NCBI GenBank assembly: GCA_963706555.1
Contig: OY970164.1
Location: 2,852,001 to 2,916,000 of the forward strand
Origin: Bog-473 sp963706555
GTDB taxonomy: Bacteria > Actinomycetota > Acidimicrobiia > Acidimicrobiales > RAAP-2
Direction: 5' to 3'
DNA: 64,000 bases
Under the pieces are notes generated by a model, which did not search any database, was not told the DNA's origin, and saw only the letters and a program-made list of their open reading frames with translations. Position 1 is the stretch's first letter; each line of letters opens with the position of its first letter. Shown one piece after another: positions 53,455 to 62,500 of this stretch. The position numbers and the translations under genes were made by a program.

Positions 53455-54600
53455 ATGAAGACGACGGCGGCTATCTGCAGGGGCATCGGCCGACAGTGGA
53501 GTGTCGAGGAGATCGATCTCGATCCGCCGCAGACCGGAGAGGTCCTGATCCGCTTGGCGGCATCAGGCCTCTGCCACTCCGACGACCATGTCGTGACGGG
53601 TGACGCCCCCATGCCCCTCCCGTTGATCGGCGGACACGAAGGGGCGGGGGTGGTCGAGGAGGTGGGCCCCGGCGTCGTCGGTCTCGAGCCCGGGGATCAT
53701 GTGGTCTGCGGGTTCATTCCCGCTTGTGGGCGCTGTGCGCCATGTTCGACCGGTCATCAGAACCTGTGCGACATGGGCGCGGCGATCGGCCTCGGGCGCC
53801 AGGTGGACGGGACCTCTCGTCACCACGCGGGGGGCGACGATCTCAACCTGATGTGTCTCCTCGGGACGTTCTCTCATCACACGGTGGTGAACGAGGCCAG
53901 CTGCATCAAGATCGACCCCTCGTATTCGCTGCGCACCGCGTGTCTCGTCGGTTGCGGAGCAGTGACAGGTTGGGGTTCGGCCGTCTACGCAGCCGGCGTG
54001 GCGCCGGGCGAGACCGCGGTCATCGTCGGTCTGGGTGGCATCGGCAGCTCGGCGGTCCAGGGCGCCCGGCTGGCCGGAGCCGAGACGATCGTGGGGATCG
54101 ACCCCGTCGAGTTCAAGCGGCAGAAGGCGAAGGAATTCGGCGCGCACGTCACCTTCGCGTCGATGACCGACGCGCTCGAGCCGTTGCGGGACCTCACGAG
54201 AGGGCGCATGGCCGACAAGGTCATCATGGCGATGGGCGTCGGGAGGGGAGACCTGTTCGGACAGGCGATGGACCTCGCTGCGAAGCGGGGACGGATCGTG
54301 GTGACCAATATCCATCCCTACGCCGAGACCCAGATCACCATCAGCATGTCCATGCTGACGGGATGGGAGAAGCAGATCGTCGGATCGATCTTCGGATCGG
54401 CCAATCCTCGCGTCGACATCCCGCGGCTGTTGGAGCTCGACCGTCGGGGGCAGTTCGACCTCGAGGCGCTCGTCACCAGGACGTATCCCCTGGAAGGGGT
54501 GAACGAGGGGTATGACGACATGCGCGAAGGGGTCAATATCCGCGGCGTTCTGGTGCTCGATGAAGCCCTGGCCTCCCCGTCGCAGGGCGCGCGAGCGTGA
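53455..54600 (+). CDS. Zinc-dependent alcohol dehydrogenase, NDMA-dependent type
   Basis: 381 residues from ATG at 53455. The catalytic zinc ligand is in ASGLCHSDDHVVTG, with GGHEGAGVVEEVGPGV. The structural zinc Cys cluster is CGRCAPCSTGHQNLC, and the NAD-binding loop is GLGGIGSSAVQGARLAGA. The overall layout matches actinobacterial NDMA-type dehydrogenases with tightly bound NAD. The next gene, an SDR, overlaps its stop by four bases, so alcohol oxidation steps are likely coupled. Confidence 0.92.
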   Translation: MKTTAAICRGIGRQWSVEEIDLDPPQTGEVLIRLAASGLCHSDDHVVTGDAPMPLPLIGGHEGAGVVEEVGPGVVGLEPGDHVVCGFIPACGRCAPCSTGHQNLCDMGAAIGLGRQVDGTSRHHAGGDDLNLMCLLGTFSHHTVVNEASCIKIDPSYSLRTACLVGCGAVTGWGSAVYAAGVAPGETAVIVGLGGIGSSAVQGARLAGAETIVGIDPVEFKRQKAKEFGAHVTFASMTDALEPLRDLTRGRMADKVIMAMGVGRGDLFGQAMDLAAKRGRIVVTNIHPYAETQITISMSMLTGWEKQIVGSIFGSANPRVDIPRLLELDRRGQFDLEALVTRTYPLEGVNEGYDDMREGVNIRGVLVLDEALASPSQGARA

Positions 54601-55367
54601 GTCCGGGCAGCGGCGCGCCGGTGGCGCGATTCGTCGACAAGGTGGCAGTTGTCACGGGCGGGGGATCTGGCCTCGGAGAAGCGACCGCCGTCCGCCTGGC
54701 GGGCGAGGGGGCGCACGTGGCGGTCCTCGACATCCGTGCCGAGGCGGCGGCGGCGACCGTGCGTCGGATCGAGGAGGCCGGAGGGCGAGCCCAATCGCGC
54801 CAGGTGGACGTCAGTGATCAGGCGTCGGTGCGCGACGTCGTGGCTGACGTCGTGGCGGCGTTCGGCCGCCCGGAGGTTCTGGTCAATTGTGCCGGTGTGG
54901 GCCAGTTCGACCTGAGCGAGGACGTGGCGCTGGAGACTTGGAACACGACGATCGCGGTGAACCTCACGGGCACGTTTCTCATGTGTCAGGCCACGCTGCC
55001 CTCTCTGCTCGACGGGGGCGGGAGCATTGTCAACATTGCGTCGAACAGTGGGCTGCAGGGTATTCCGTACGCTGCGGCCTACGCCGCTTCGAAAGGCGGC
55101 GTCATTCTGCTCACACGCTCGTTGGCGTCGGAGTATTCGGGACGGGGCGTGCGCGTGAACGCCGTCGCACCCGGGGGCATCGTCACGCCGTTGCTCGCGA
55201 ACTTCACCTTCCCTCCCGGAGCCGATCAGACCCGGATGCCGCGGGGCTCACGCATCCCCCACGCCCACCCCGACGAGATCGCCTCACTCGTGGCGTACAT
55301 CGCGTCGGACGAAGCGAGGTTCATGGTGGGCAGTGTGGTCTCGATGGACGGCGGCCTCACGGCCTGA
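54597..55367 (+). CDS. Short-chain dehydrogenase/reductase
   Basis: 256 residues. Cofactor motif TGGGSGLG, Asp in VLDIR (NAD preference), NCAG, catalytic Ser in NIASNSG and YxxxK in YAASK. The C-terminal FMVGSVVSMDGGLTA is classical. GTG overlaps the ADH stop, forming a two-gene operon. Confidence 0.93.
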   Translation: MSPGSGAPVARFVDKVAVVTGGGSGLGEATAVRLAGEGAHVAVLDIRAEAAAATVRRIEEAGGRAQSRQVDVSDQASVRDVVADVVAAFGRPEVLVNCAGVGQFDLSEDVALETWNTTIAVNLTGTFLMCQATLPSLLDGGGSIVNIASNSGLQGIPYAAAYAASKGGVILLTRSLASEYSGRGVRVNAVAPGGIVTPLLANFTFPPGADQTRMPRGSRIPHAHPDEIASLVAYIASDEARFMVGSVVSMDGGLTA

Positions 55368-55394
55368 TCAGGACGGTGGGTCGCAGCAGGAGCG

Positions 55395-55898
55395 TCAGGC
55401 GTCCGTGCCGCGGTCTACCCGACCATCCGAGAGGGCTCGGCGCAAGGTGATCACCCAGCGGCCGTCGCGGATGCCGTACTCGTCGATGTAGCGACCCCAG
55501 TGGTCGAGACCGTGCGGCATGATCACGGAGAAGTAGCAACGGCCGCGCGCATGGGACTCGTCCACCAGGTCGATCTGATGGGTCCCGGTGAAATGACGGA
55601 TGTGGTGACGGGGAGGAGGCGTGCCGCCAGCTCCGCCCACCCCGGACCCGCCCCCTGCGGCGGCGACGGATGCCTTCGCCCCCGCATCCCAATTGGCCTT
55701 GGTCTCGGTGAAGATGGTTGCGACCTGGTCGATGCCGTCGTAGCGGCGAACCGTGCCGTCTGCGGCGACGAGTTCCATGGACGCATCCTCGGCGAAGCAC
55801 GCCAGCATCTGCTCGAACCGGCTCGAATCACCGTTCGCGTTGTAGCGGGCCACAAGGTCGCGGATGCTCTCACGGGCGATCAACTCCCAAATTTCCAT
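55395..55898 (-). CDS. SnoaL-like/NTF2-fold protein
   Basis: 167 residues, with IRDLVARYNANGDSSRFEQMLACFAEDASMELV...HHIRHFTGTHQIDLVDESHARGRCYFSVIMPHGLDHWGRYIDEYGIRDGRWVITLRR. It resembles the protein at 39045-39548 in family but has a Gly/Ala-rich insert near residue 80. It is convergent with the SDR and probably belongs to the same catabolic set. Confidence 0.85.
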   Translation of the reverse strand: MEIWELIARESIRDLVARYNANGDSSRFEQMLACFAEDASMELVAADGTVRRYDGIDQVATIFTETKANWDAGAKASVAAAGGGSGVGGAGGTPPPRHHIRHFTGTHQIDLVDESHARGRCYFSVIMPHGLDHWGRYIDEYGIRDGRWVITLRRALSDGRVDRGTDA

Positions 55899-55987
55899 CG
55901 TCCCCCTTCAGGTCTCGGCGGTGCGCCCGCAAGCTACGGCCGCCGTTGGCCGGGCGTCAACAAGGGCCCTCGTCCCGGCGGCATCCA

Positions 55988-56932
55988 TCAGGTGAACGCC
56001 GACATCACCTCGTTGGCGAAGAGTTCGAGCGTGCGCGGCTCGCCCCGGTCGTAGGTGAAGAAGACGAAGGTGGTGATGCCCTTGCCGATCATTTCCCCGA
56101 TGCGGTCGACCACCATCGGGGGTGTTCCCACGAAGCCGCCGGCGGCCATGCCCCAGCCGTCGCCGCCGTAGCGCCGCTCCGCCTTGGCGCGCGCCGTCTC
56201 GAGCGAAGTCTCGTCGGGGGTCAGCACGAGAACGGCCTCGAGGGAGCGGCGGATGGTTCCCGGGTCCCGTCCGATCTTCTCGCATTCCGTCTCGAGCGTG
56301 CGTTGGCTCTCCTCCCATTGGGCCAGGCCGTAGGTGGGCACGTTCCACACATCGGCATAGCGGGCCACGATCGGGAGCGTACGGCGAGGCCCGATGCCGC
56401 CGATGTGGATCGGTGGGCGCGGACTCTGGGCTGGTGCCGGGAGGTTGGGGACGTTGGCCACCTGGTAGTGGGTCCCCGAAAAAGTCGTCGGCTGACCGGT
56501 GAACATCTGCGTGAGGATCTCGAGCGATTCAGCCAGCCGTTCCGAACGTTCAGGGAACGAGCCCCACGGAAGCCCGGTCTCCTGGTGCTCTTGTGCGACG
56601 GAGCCGCTGCCGATGCCGAGTTCGACGCGTCCGCCGGAGAGGACGTCGAGCGACGTCGCCATCTTTCCGAGCAACACGGGGTGGCGGAAGTTGTTGCACA
56701 GGACCAGGTGTCCCACCCGCAACCTCGTCGTCTGCGCCAAGATGTAGCTCGCAAGCGTCCACCCTTCGAACGACGGCAGGTCGGGCAGGCCCGGACTGTA
56801 GAGATGGTCGTAGAGCCAGAGCGAGTCGAAGCCGAGGTCTTCGGTCACCCGGGCCCGGTCGAGGATGTCGGTGGGACTGAACGAGACTTGCGGCAGGTAG
56901 ATGCCGAACTCGATCGATCGCTGCGTGCTCAC
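55988..56932 (-). CDS. LLM-class (luciferase-like) flavin/F420-dependent oxidoreductase
   Basis: About 314 residues from GTG at 56932 (GAGGGGGAACC upstream). The TIM-barrel segments EFGIYLPQVS, LGFDSLWLYDHLYSPG, RVGHLVLCNNFRHPVLLGKMATSLDVLSGGRVELGIGSG and PPIHIGGIGPRRTL are diagnostic of LLM oxidoreductases of the F420 type. The substrate is unknown. Confidence 0.9.
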   Translation of the reverse strand: MSTQRSIEFGIYLPQVSFSPTDILDRARVTEDLGFDSLWLYDHLYSPGLPDLPSFEGWTLASYILAQTTRLRVGHLVLCNNFRHPVLLGKMATSLDVLSGGRVELGIGSGSVAQEHQETGLPWGSFPERSERLAESLEILTQMFTGQPTTFSGTHYQVANVPNLPAPAQSPRPPIHIGGIGPRRTLPIVARYADVWNVPTYGLAQWEESQRTLETECEKIGRDPGTIRRSLEAVLVLTPDETSLETARAKAERRYGGDGWGMAAGGFVGTPPMVVDRIGEMIGKGITTFVFFTYDRGEPRTLELFANEVMSAFT

Positions 56933-56940
56933 GGTTCCCC

Positions 56941-56991
56941 CTCTGTCTGCGCCGTCTGTGCCCAATTTCGTCTCTGTCTGCGCCGTCTGTG
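56941..56991. repeat. 20-bp direct repeat, 31-bp period
   Basis: CTCTGTCTGCGCCGTCTGTG occurs at 56941-56960 and 56972-56991, with further imperfect CGCCGTC units to 57021, just upstream of the LLM gene start. It may be a regulatory site or simple slippage. Confidence 0.6.
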
Positions 56992-57057
56992 TCTTTGTCG
57001 TCCGCGTGTGCGCCGTCGGCCTACGTGCCCTCGCTTGGCCCTGGGGTTCGTGCGACC

Positions 57058-57873
57058 TCAGCCCTGGGCTGCCACGCGGATGGTGAGCAACGATGCGAGG
57101 CGGTCGTCCTGGCCACCGTCTCGCACTTCGACCCGGATGAGGTCGTCGCCGAGCAACGTGGCGGTGGCGCGTCCGGGTCCCACCCGGACAGCGCTCAGGT
57201 AGCGGATATCGAGGTCGAGGACCGGTGCTTGCGTCAACGTCTCGGCTGCCACTTCGGCCAAGAGCCCGAAAAGGCCTCCCTGGAGCGATTGCGACGCCTG
57301 CTTGACGAACTCGACCAGCTCGATCTCGGCCACTCCGGGAGCGACCACCCGCATGCCCACGAACTCAGGAAATGGGATCGTCATCGATCCCGTGGTGCGC
57401 ATGCTGCGCCGCATCGTGGGGGCGAGGTCCTGCGGGCGGGGTGACGCCATCAAGGTCACATAGGTGTGCGCGACGAGCTCCCCGGTCGCGGCGTCGGTAA
57501 AGCGAACCTCGCCGGCCACCGTCGAACGTCCCTGCTTCACGATCTCACCGGCGATCTGGAGCCGATCGCCACAGTGTGTCGCCACACTGTGCACCGCGAT
57601 GTCGAGGGTCACCGCCAATTTGGGCGCGGTGGCCAGGCACGCCGGGATGCCGACCATGCAGTCCGCGATCGTGGCCAGGACCGAAGCCCGGGGCAGACCG
57701 GACCCGGGGTATCGCAGCGCGTCCGTCATGGTGGCATCGCCGACCATGTCGATCTCGTTCTCCGCGATCTCGAAGCCGAAGGGGATGTCATTGACGAACA
57801 TCTGGACCGAACCAGGGCCCTCGGTCCCCGTATCTTCGGCATCGGCCCTCGCGGGATCGTCGACTGCGGTCAT
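57058..57873 (-). CDS. Double-hotdog acyl-CoA thioesterase-like protein
   Basis: 271 residues with two hotdog units. The first (about 30-150) has LPRASVLATIADCMVGIPACLATAPKLAVTLDIAVHSVA. The second (about 160-270) has QSLQGGLFGLLAEVAAETLTQAPVLDLDIRYLSAVRVGPGRATATLLGDD. These are PaaI/4-hydroxybenzoyl-CoA thioesterase-like folds. It would release or guard CoA esters in the pathway. Confidence 0.85.
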   Translation of the reverse strand: MTAVDDPARADAEDTGTEGPGSVQMFVNDIPFGFEIAENEIDMVGDATMTDALRYPGSGLPRASVLATIADCMVGIPACLATAPKLAVTLDIAVHSVATHCGDRLQIAGEIVKQGRSTVAGEVRFTDAATGELVAHTYVTLMASPRPQDLAPTMRRSMRTTGSMTIPFPEFVGMRVVAPGVAEIELVEFVKQASQSLQGGLFGLLAEVAAETLTQAPVLDLDIRYLSAVRVGPGRATATLLGDDLIRVEVRDGGQDDRLASLLTIRVAAQG

Positions 57874-57907
57874 GGCCCCGAGAGACTAGTGCCGCCCGGG
57901 AGCGACC

Positions 57908-59176
57908 TCAGATCGTTCCGGCCGCCTTCAGCTGGGCCAGTTCGTCCGGGCCCAGGTCGACGAGGTCGCACCACACCTCCTGGTTGTGCTGACCGAGCCT
58001 CGGCGCAGGCGTCGGCGCCACCGGCGTCCGTCCGTCGATGCGGGGGTAGGGCGCCTGCTGCAGCACGGGTCCTGCAATCGGGTCCTCGACGGTGACCAGG
58101 TCGCCCCGGGCCGCCATGTGGGCATCCGCCAGGATGTCCGACGCGTCATAGATGGTTCCCACCGGCACACCGTGCTCGATGCAACGAGCCTCGACCTCTT
58201 CGGCCGAGAGGGCTGCAGCCCATTTCGCCACGATGCCGTTGATCTCGTCGGATCCTGCAGCTCGCTTCGCCAGAGTCGACCACCGGGGGTCGTCCAGAAG
58301 ATCGGGGCGTTCCATGGCGGTACAGAGCCGCGAGAAGTTCGCATCGGAGCCGGCCACCACGCAGACGTAGCGCCCGTCGGCGGTGAGGTAGTTGTCCAGC
58401 GGGGCAGAATTGGGGAGCCGGTTTCCCTCGCGTTGACGGGTCAGGCCGATGCGATCCTGTGCGGCGATCGTCCACTCGAGAATGCGCAGGATGGAGCCGT
58501 AGAGCGGGGCATCGACGACGCCACCCCGGCCGGTGCCCCCGTCCGCGCGGTCGCGGCGGTACAGCAGCGACGTCACGGCTTCCGCCGCGAAGACGCCGGT
58601 GAGGTAGTCCGACGTGGTGACCCCGGGTCGTACCGGGGGGCGGTCGGGGTAGCCGGTCAGGTTGAGCAGGCCTCCATAGGCGATGCCCATGCGGTCCAAT
58701 CCGGGCCGGCGCGCGTTGGGGCCGTCCTGCCCGAACACGCTGATGCGCGCCCACACGAGGCGCGGGTCGCAGTCGTCCGGACCGATGTTCCAGGCTTCCA
58801 TGGTCCCCGGTCGGAAGTTCTCACAGACCACGTCGGCGTAGGCCGCCAAGCGCCGGAAGAGAGCCTGGCCTTCGGGGCGCCGCAGATTGAGCGTGACACC
58901 CTTGCGGCCCCGTCCTTCGACCGCCCACCACAGGGAATAGCCACCGGGCTCGCCCTCACCTTCGTCCGACGAGCGAGCAGAGGACTCCTCGTCGAGCGTG
59001 ATGCCATCGGTGACGAACGGACCGATCGTGCGCATGAAGTCGCCGCCTCGCGGATCCTCCACCTTGATGATCTCCGCACCCATTTCGCCGAGGAGGCCGG
59101 CGCAGAAGGGAGCACCGATGCGCGTGCCGACGTCGATGACCCGCAGCCCTGCCAACGGCAATGGCTCCTCAGCCAT
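57908..59176 (-). CDS. Class III (CaiB/BaiF) CoA-transferase
   Basis: 422 residues. N-terminal GLRVIDVGTRIGAPFCAGLLGEMGAEIIKVEDPRGGDFMR. Catalytic Asp190 is in TSDYLTGVFAAEAVTSLL, as expected for an active enzyme, unlike 45708-46916. The start overlaps the end of the upstream crotonase gene by eight bases, so the two are coupled. Confidence 0.92.
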   Translation of the reverse strand: MAEEPLPLAGLRVIDVGTRIGAPFCAGLLGEMGAEIIKVEDPRGGDFMRTIGPFVTDGITLDEESSARSSDEGEGEPGGYSLWWAVEGRGRKGVTLNLRRPEGQALFRRLAAYADVVCENFRPGTMEAWNIGPDDCDPRLVWARISVFGQDGPNARRPGLDRMGIAYGGLLNLTGYPDRPPVRPGVTTSDYLTGVFAAEAVTSLLYRRDRADGGTGRGGVVDAPLYGSILRILEWTIAAQDRIGLTRQREGNRLPNSAPLDNYLTADGRYVCVVAGSDANFSRLCTAMERPDLLDDPRWSTLAKRAAGSDEINGIVAKWAAALSAEEVEARCIEHGVPVGTIYDASDILADAHMAARGDLVTVEDPIAGPVLQQAPYPRIDGRTPVAPTPAPRLGQHNQEVWCDLVDLGPDELAQLKAAGTI

Positions 59177-59993
59177 CGCGGTGCTCCGCGAAGACGTCCT
59201 TCATGGAGGTCTTCGACTTGCGCGCGTCGAGGGCGTCGAGCGATGTCTTCGTGTTGTGCATCCAGTGGTGGGCCATGAAGTGGTACTTCCACGACTCTTC
59301 CTTGCCCATCAGCGTGGCCACGTTGTTGATGCTGTCCTTGGTCACCTGTGCTGTCGTCGGTGGGATCAGGGCGACCCGTTCGGCCAGTTCCTTGGTGCGC
59401 TCGGCCAACTCGGCCGTCGGGACGACCCGGTTGACCAAGCCGAGTCGCCATGCTTCCTGCGCGTCGATCTTCTCGCCCGTCCACATGAATTCCTTCGCCT
59501 TGCGGATGCCGAGTTCCCATGGTTCGACGAGGAGCTCGACACCTGCCGCCGTCATCCGCAGGACCGGATTGGAGAAGACGGCGTCCTCGGCCGCGACGAT
59601 GAGGTCGCACATGCAGGCCAGCATGAACCCGGCGGCGACCGCCGCCCCCTGGACCCGGGCGATGGTCGGCTTGCGGAACGAGTAGATGCGCTTGCATCGC
59701 TCGTAATACATCACCTGCTCGTGACGGAACTTGCCTTCGGGCGTCTCTCGGATCTCGGTCCACGGATCCGGCTCGCCACCGACGAGCGCCTTGAGGTCGT
59801 GCCCTGCGGAGAAATGCTTGCCGGCGCCGGCGAGGATCACCACCCGTACCTCGTCATCGGCATCGGCCACATCGAAGCAGTGGTCAATGCCGTCGATAAG
59901 GCCTGTGCTCAACGCGTTCGCCGCATCCGGTCTGTTCATGGTGATGGTGGCCACGTGGCCATCCACCTCGTAGAGCACGGTGTCGTCGTTCAT
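59169..59993 (-). CDS. Crotonase-family protein lacking both hydratase Glu residues
   Basis: 274 residues from ATG at 59993. The oxyanion motif AGKHFSAGHDLKAL is typical, and the second region is VQGAAVAAGFMLACMCDL. The two Glu of enoyl-CoA hydratase are replaced: Met124 (CEL becomes FML) and Val144 (PEI becomes PVL). It is thus a crotonase of another activity or a non-hydrating partner. It overlaps the CoA-transferase gene downstream and follows an acyl-CoA dehydrogenase. Confidence 0.88.
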   Translation of the reverse strand: MNDDTVLYEVDGHVATITMNRPDAANALSTGLIDGIDHCFDVADADDEVRVVILAGAGKHFSAGHDLKALVGGEPDPWTEIRETPEGKFRHEQVMYYERCKRIYSFRKPTIARVQGAAVAAGFMLACMCDLIVAAEDAVFSNPVLRMTAAGVELLVEPWELGIRKAKEFMWTGEKIDAQEAWRLGLVNRVVPTAELAERTKELAERVALIPPTTAQVTKDSINNVATLMGKEESWKYHFMAHHWMHNTKTSLDALDARKSKTSMKDVFAEHRDG

Positions 59994-60057
59994 GCCTTCT
60001 GTTCTCCTTGTGGTGCGTTCGGTGGTTCTCCTGCAGTGCGTTCCCCGCCGGTTGCTC

Positions 60058-61263
60058 CTAGCGCCGGGCCGGCCGCGGCAACCCCAGGACACGCTCGCCG
60101 ATCACGTTGCGTTGGATCTCATTGGTGCCGGCCCAGATCGACGATGCCTGGTAGTACAGCCAGGAGCGTTGCCAGCGGCCATCGCCGGGATTGTCTACGG
60201 CGCCCTTCCACAATGGCGCGGCATCACCTATGACGGCCATCGCCGTCTCGTGGAAGCGCTTGGACATCTCACTCCAGTACAACTTGAGGGCACTGCCTTC
60301 GGGACCGGGCTCCAGACCCTGGGAAAGGCGGCTCACGCTCCGGAGATTGTGGAGCTGGAACAGACGGATCTCGACGTAGGCCTGCGCGAGGGCACCGCGG
60401 AGTCGTTGGTCGTCGAACGACCCGTTCTGCTCCGCCAGACGGAGCAGCTCTTCGAGCAGCTGCATGTGGATGACGAGCTGACGCGGATTGGTGCCCCGCT
60501 CGTGCGAGAGCGTCGAATTGGCGACTCGCCACCCTTCGTGCTCGGGGCCGATCAGCTGGTCCTCGGGCACGAACACGTCGGAGAGGAAGACTTCGTTGAA
60601 CTCGGCCTCTCCGGTGAGCTGCACCAGTGGCCGCACTTCGACTCCGGGGTGGTGCATGTCGATGACCAGATACGAGATGCCCTTGTGCTTCGCGGCGTTG
60701 GGGTCACTGCGGGCCAGGCACACACCCCAGTCGGCGAATTGGGCGTAGGACGTCCAGACCTTCTGCCCGTTCACCAGCCAACCGCCCTCGACCCGATCGG
60801 CCCGGGTCTTCAACGAGGCGAGATCGCTCCCCGCTCCCGGCTCGCTGAAGAGTTGGCACCAGAGATCCTCGGCGGTGCGTATGCGCGACAACCACCGGCC
60901 CTGCTGCTCTTCGGTCCCACACGCCAACAGGGTCGGCGCAGCGAGGTTGAGGCCGATCCGTCCGACCATTTCGGGTGCCCGGGCGCGGGCCAGCTCTTCC
61001 TGGACGATGAAATGCTCAGCGGGACCTGCACCCCGGCCACCGTAGGACTCGGGCCATGCCACCCCCACCCAACCGCCGGCGGCAAGTGACGCCTGCCAGG
61101 TGCGCAAGAACGCGACCTCCTCACCGAGGTCTTCGAAGCGCGGTGGCAGGCCCTGGCCGTATTCCCACGGCAAGTTCTCCACGAGCCAGGCGCGCACCTC
61201 CTGCCTGAATGCTTCCTGTTCCGGGGTGGGGCTGAGGTCCACGATTTCAGCTTCGCACACCAT
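60058..61263 (-). CDS. Acyl-CoA dehydrogenase, catalytic partner
   Basis: 401 residues. FAD/substrate motifs are LFSEPGAGSDLASLKTRA and KVWTSYAQFADWGV, and the C-terminal is SIWAGTNEIQRNVIGERVLGLPR. Ala replaces Glu at the MCAD catalytic position, but a Glu in LSHERGTN matches the alternative (isovaleryl-CoA dehydrogenase-type) site. ATG at 61263 is used; GTG at 61242 is an alternative. Divergent from a second dehydrogenase, with only about 20 bp between starts. Confidence 0.92.
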   Translation of the reverse strand: MVCEAEIVDLSPTPEQEAFRQEVRAWLVENLPWEYGQGLPPRFEDLGEEVAFLRTWQASLAAGGWVGVAWPESYGGRGAGPAEHFIVQEELARARAPEMVGRIGLNLAAPTLLACGTEEQQGRWLSRIRTAEDLWCQLFSEPGAGSDLASLKTRADRVEGGWLVNGQKVWTSYAQFADWGVCLARSDPNAAKHKGISYLVIDMHHPGVEVRPLVQLTGEAEFNEVFLSDVFVPEDQLIGPEHEGWRVANSTLSHERGTNPRQLVIHMQLLEELLRLAEQNGSFDDQRLRGALAQAYVEIRLFQLHNLRSVSRLSQGLEPGPEGSALKLYWSEMSKRFHETAMAVIGDAAPLWKGAVDNPGDGRWQRSWLYYQASSIWAGTNEIQRNVIGERVLGLPRPARR

Positions 61264-61283
61264 GTCGCCCTACCATGACGCCA

Positions 61284-62366
61284 ATGGACTTCGAACTGTC
61301 GCCCGACCAGGTTGCCCTCCAAGAAGCAGCACGTGACCTTCTCGACGACCGCGCCGGCCACGACCAGGTGCGGGCGCATCTCGCCTCGGGTCGTCCCTAT
61401 GACGAGAGTCTGTGGAAGGCGCTTTCTGAGCAGGGCTGGCTGGGGATTGCGCTCGCAGAGGCCGAGGGCGGCGTGGGCCTGGGTTGGGTTGAGGCGGCCA
61501 TCCTCCTCGAACAGGTTGGTCGTCACACTGCGCCCGTCCCGTTCCTGCCCAGCCTGTTGGCGCTGACTGCTCTCTCTGCGGCTGAACAACCTCTGCCGGA
61601 ATGGGTGGCCGGACTGGCATCCGGAGAGCGCATCGGGTGCGTCGCCTGGAGTAAGCACGCCGACGCAGTGGTGGCCGAACGTGAGGGCGACGCGTGGACG
61701 GTGTCGGGCCGGATCGGTCCGGTCGAGGGTGCCGCGGTGGCGGATATCGCCGTCGTGGTCACGTCGGCCGGTGTCATGGCCGTCGAGTTGGTGGCGGCCG
61801 GCCGTCCACCTGCTGAGCCTGCGATGGACGGCACCCGGGTGCTGTCCTGGCTGCAGTTCGAACGGACACCCGCCAGGTATCTGGGGGGCGCGGACCTGGC
61901 GACCGAGATCGTCGATCGTGGCGCTATCGGCGCCGCAGCCGAGATTCTGGGTGGGTCCGATCGGGTCCTCGAGATGGCCGTGCAGTACGCCAAAGACCGG
62001 GTCCAGTTCGATCAGCCGATCGGCAGCTTCCAGGCGATCAAGCACCGGTGTGCCGACATGGTGGTCGACGTCGAGGGCATGCGCTCGGCGACCTGGTATG
62101 CGGCGTGGGCGATATCGGCCGGAGATCCCGATGCGTCGGCCGCTGCGTCCACCACGAAGGTATGGAGCTCCGATGCCTCCAAACGGGTGATGGCCTCAGG
62201 TCTGCAGGTGCACGGCGGCATCGGCTTCACCTGGGAACACGACCTCCATCTCTACATGAAGCGTTCGCAGTTCGATCGATTGAACTTCGGCGACGCCGTC
62301 TTCCATCGCGAGCGACTGGCCGGCCTCCTGCGTGCGCGCCTCGTCAGTGGCAGCAGCGTCTTCTGA
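61284..62366 (+). CDS. Acyl-CoA dehydrogenase, probably non-catalytic partner
   Basis: 360 residues from ATG at 61284 (ATG at 61275 adds three). The N-terminal domain is normal (DESLWKALSEQGWLGIALAEAEGGVGLG). The C-terminal domain has DRVQFDQPIGSFQAIKHRCADM and LQVHGGIGFTWEHDLHLYMKR. No Glu is seen at either known catalytic position (region VDRGAIGAAAEILGG and the C-terminus). Such proteins form heterotetramers with a catalytic subunit in actinobacterial steroid degradation. A -10-like TACCAT lies seven bases before the ATG. Confidence 0.9.
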   Translation: MDFELSPDQVALQEAARDLLDDRAGHDQVRAHLASGRPYDESLWKALSEQGWLGIALAEAEGGVGLGWVEAAILLEQVGRHTAPVPFLPSLLALTALSAAEQPLPEWVAGLASGERIGCVAWSKHADAVVAEREGDAWTVSGRIGPVEGAAVADIAVVVTSAGVMAVELVAAGRPPAEPAMDGTRVLSWLQFERTPARYLGGADLATEIVDRGAIGAAAEILGGSDRVLEMAVQYAKDRVQFDQPIGSFQAIKHRCADMVVDVEGMRSATWYAAWAISAGDPDASAAASTTKVWSSDASKRVMASGLQVHGGIGFTWEHDLHLYMKRSQFDRLNFGDAVFHRERLAGLLRARLVSGSSVF

Positions 62367-62500
62367 ACGACAGCGTTTCCCGACCGCACCGGCTTTTGAC
62401 CGCCGCCTTCGTTCTCCCGGCACGCCCGTTCCCCGGCGGCCTCGTCACACCACGGGTGCCCGCGTAGGATGACGGGCTCATCGAGACCGGGGGAGATGCA

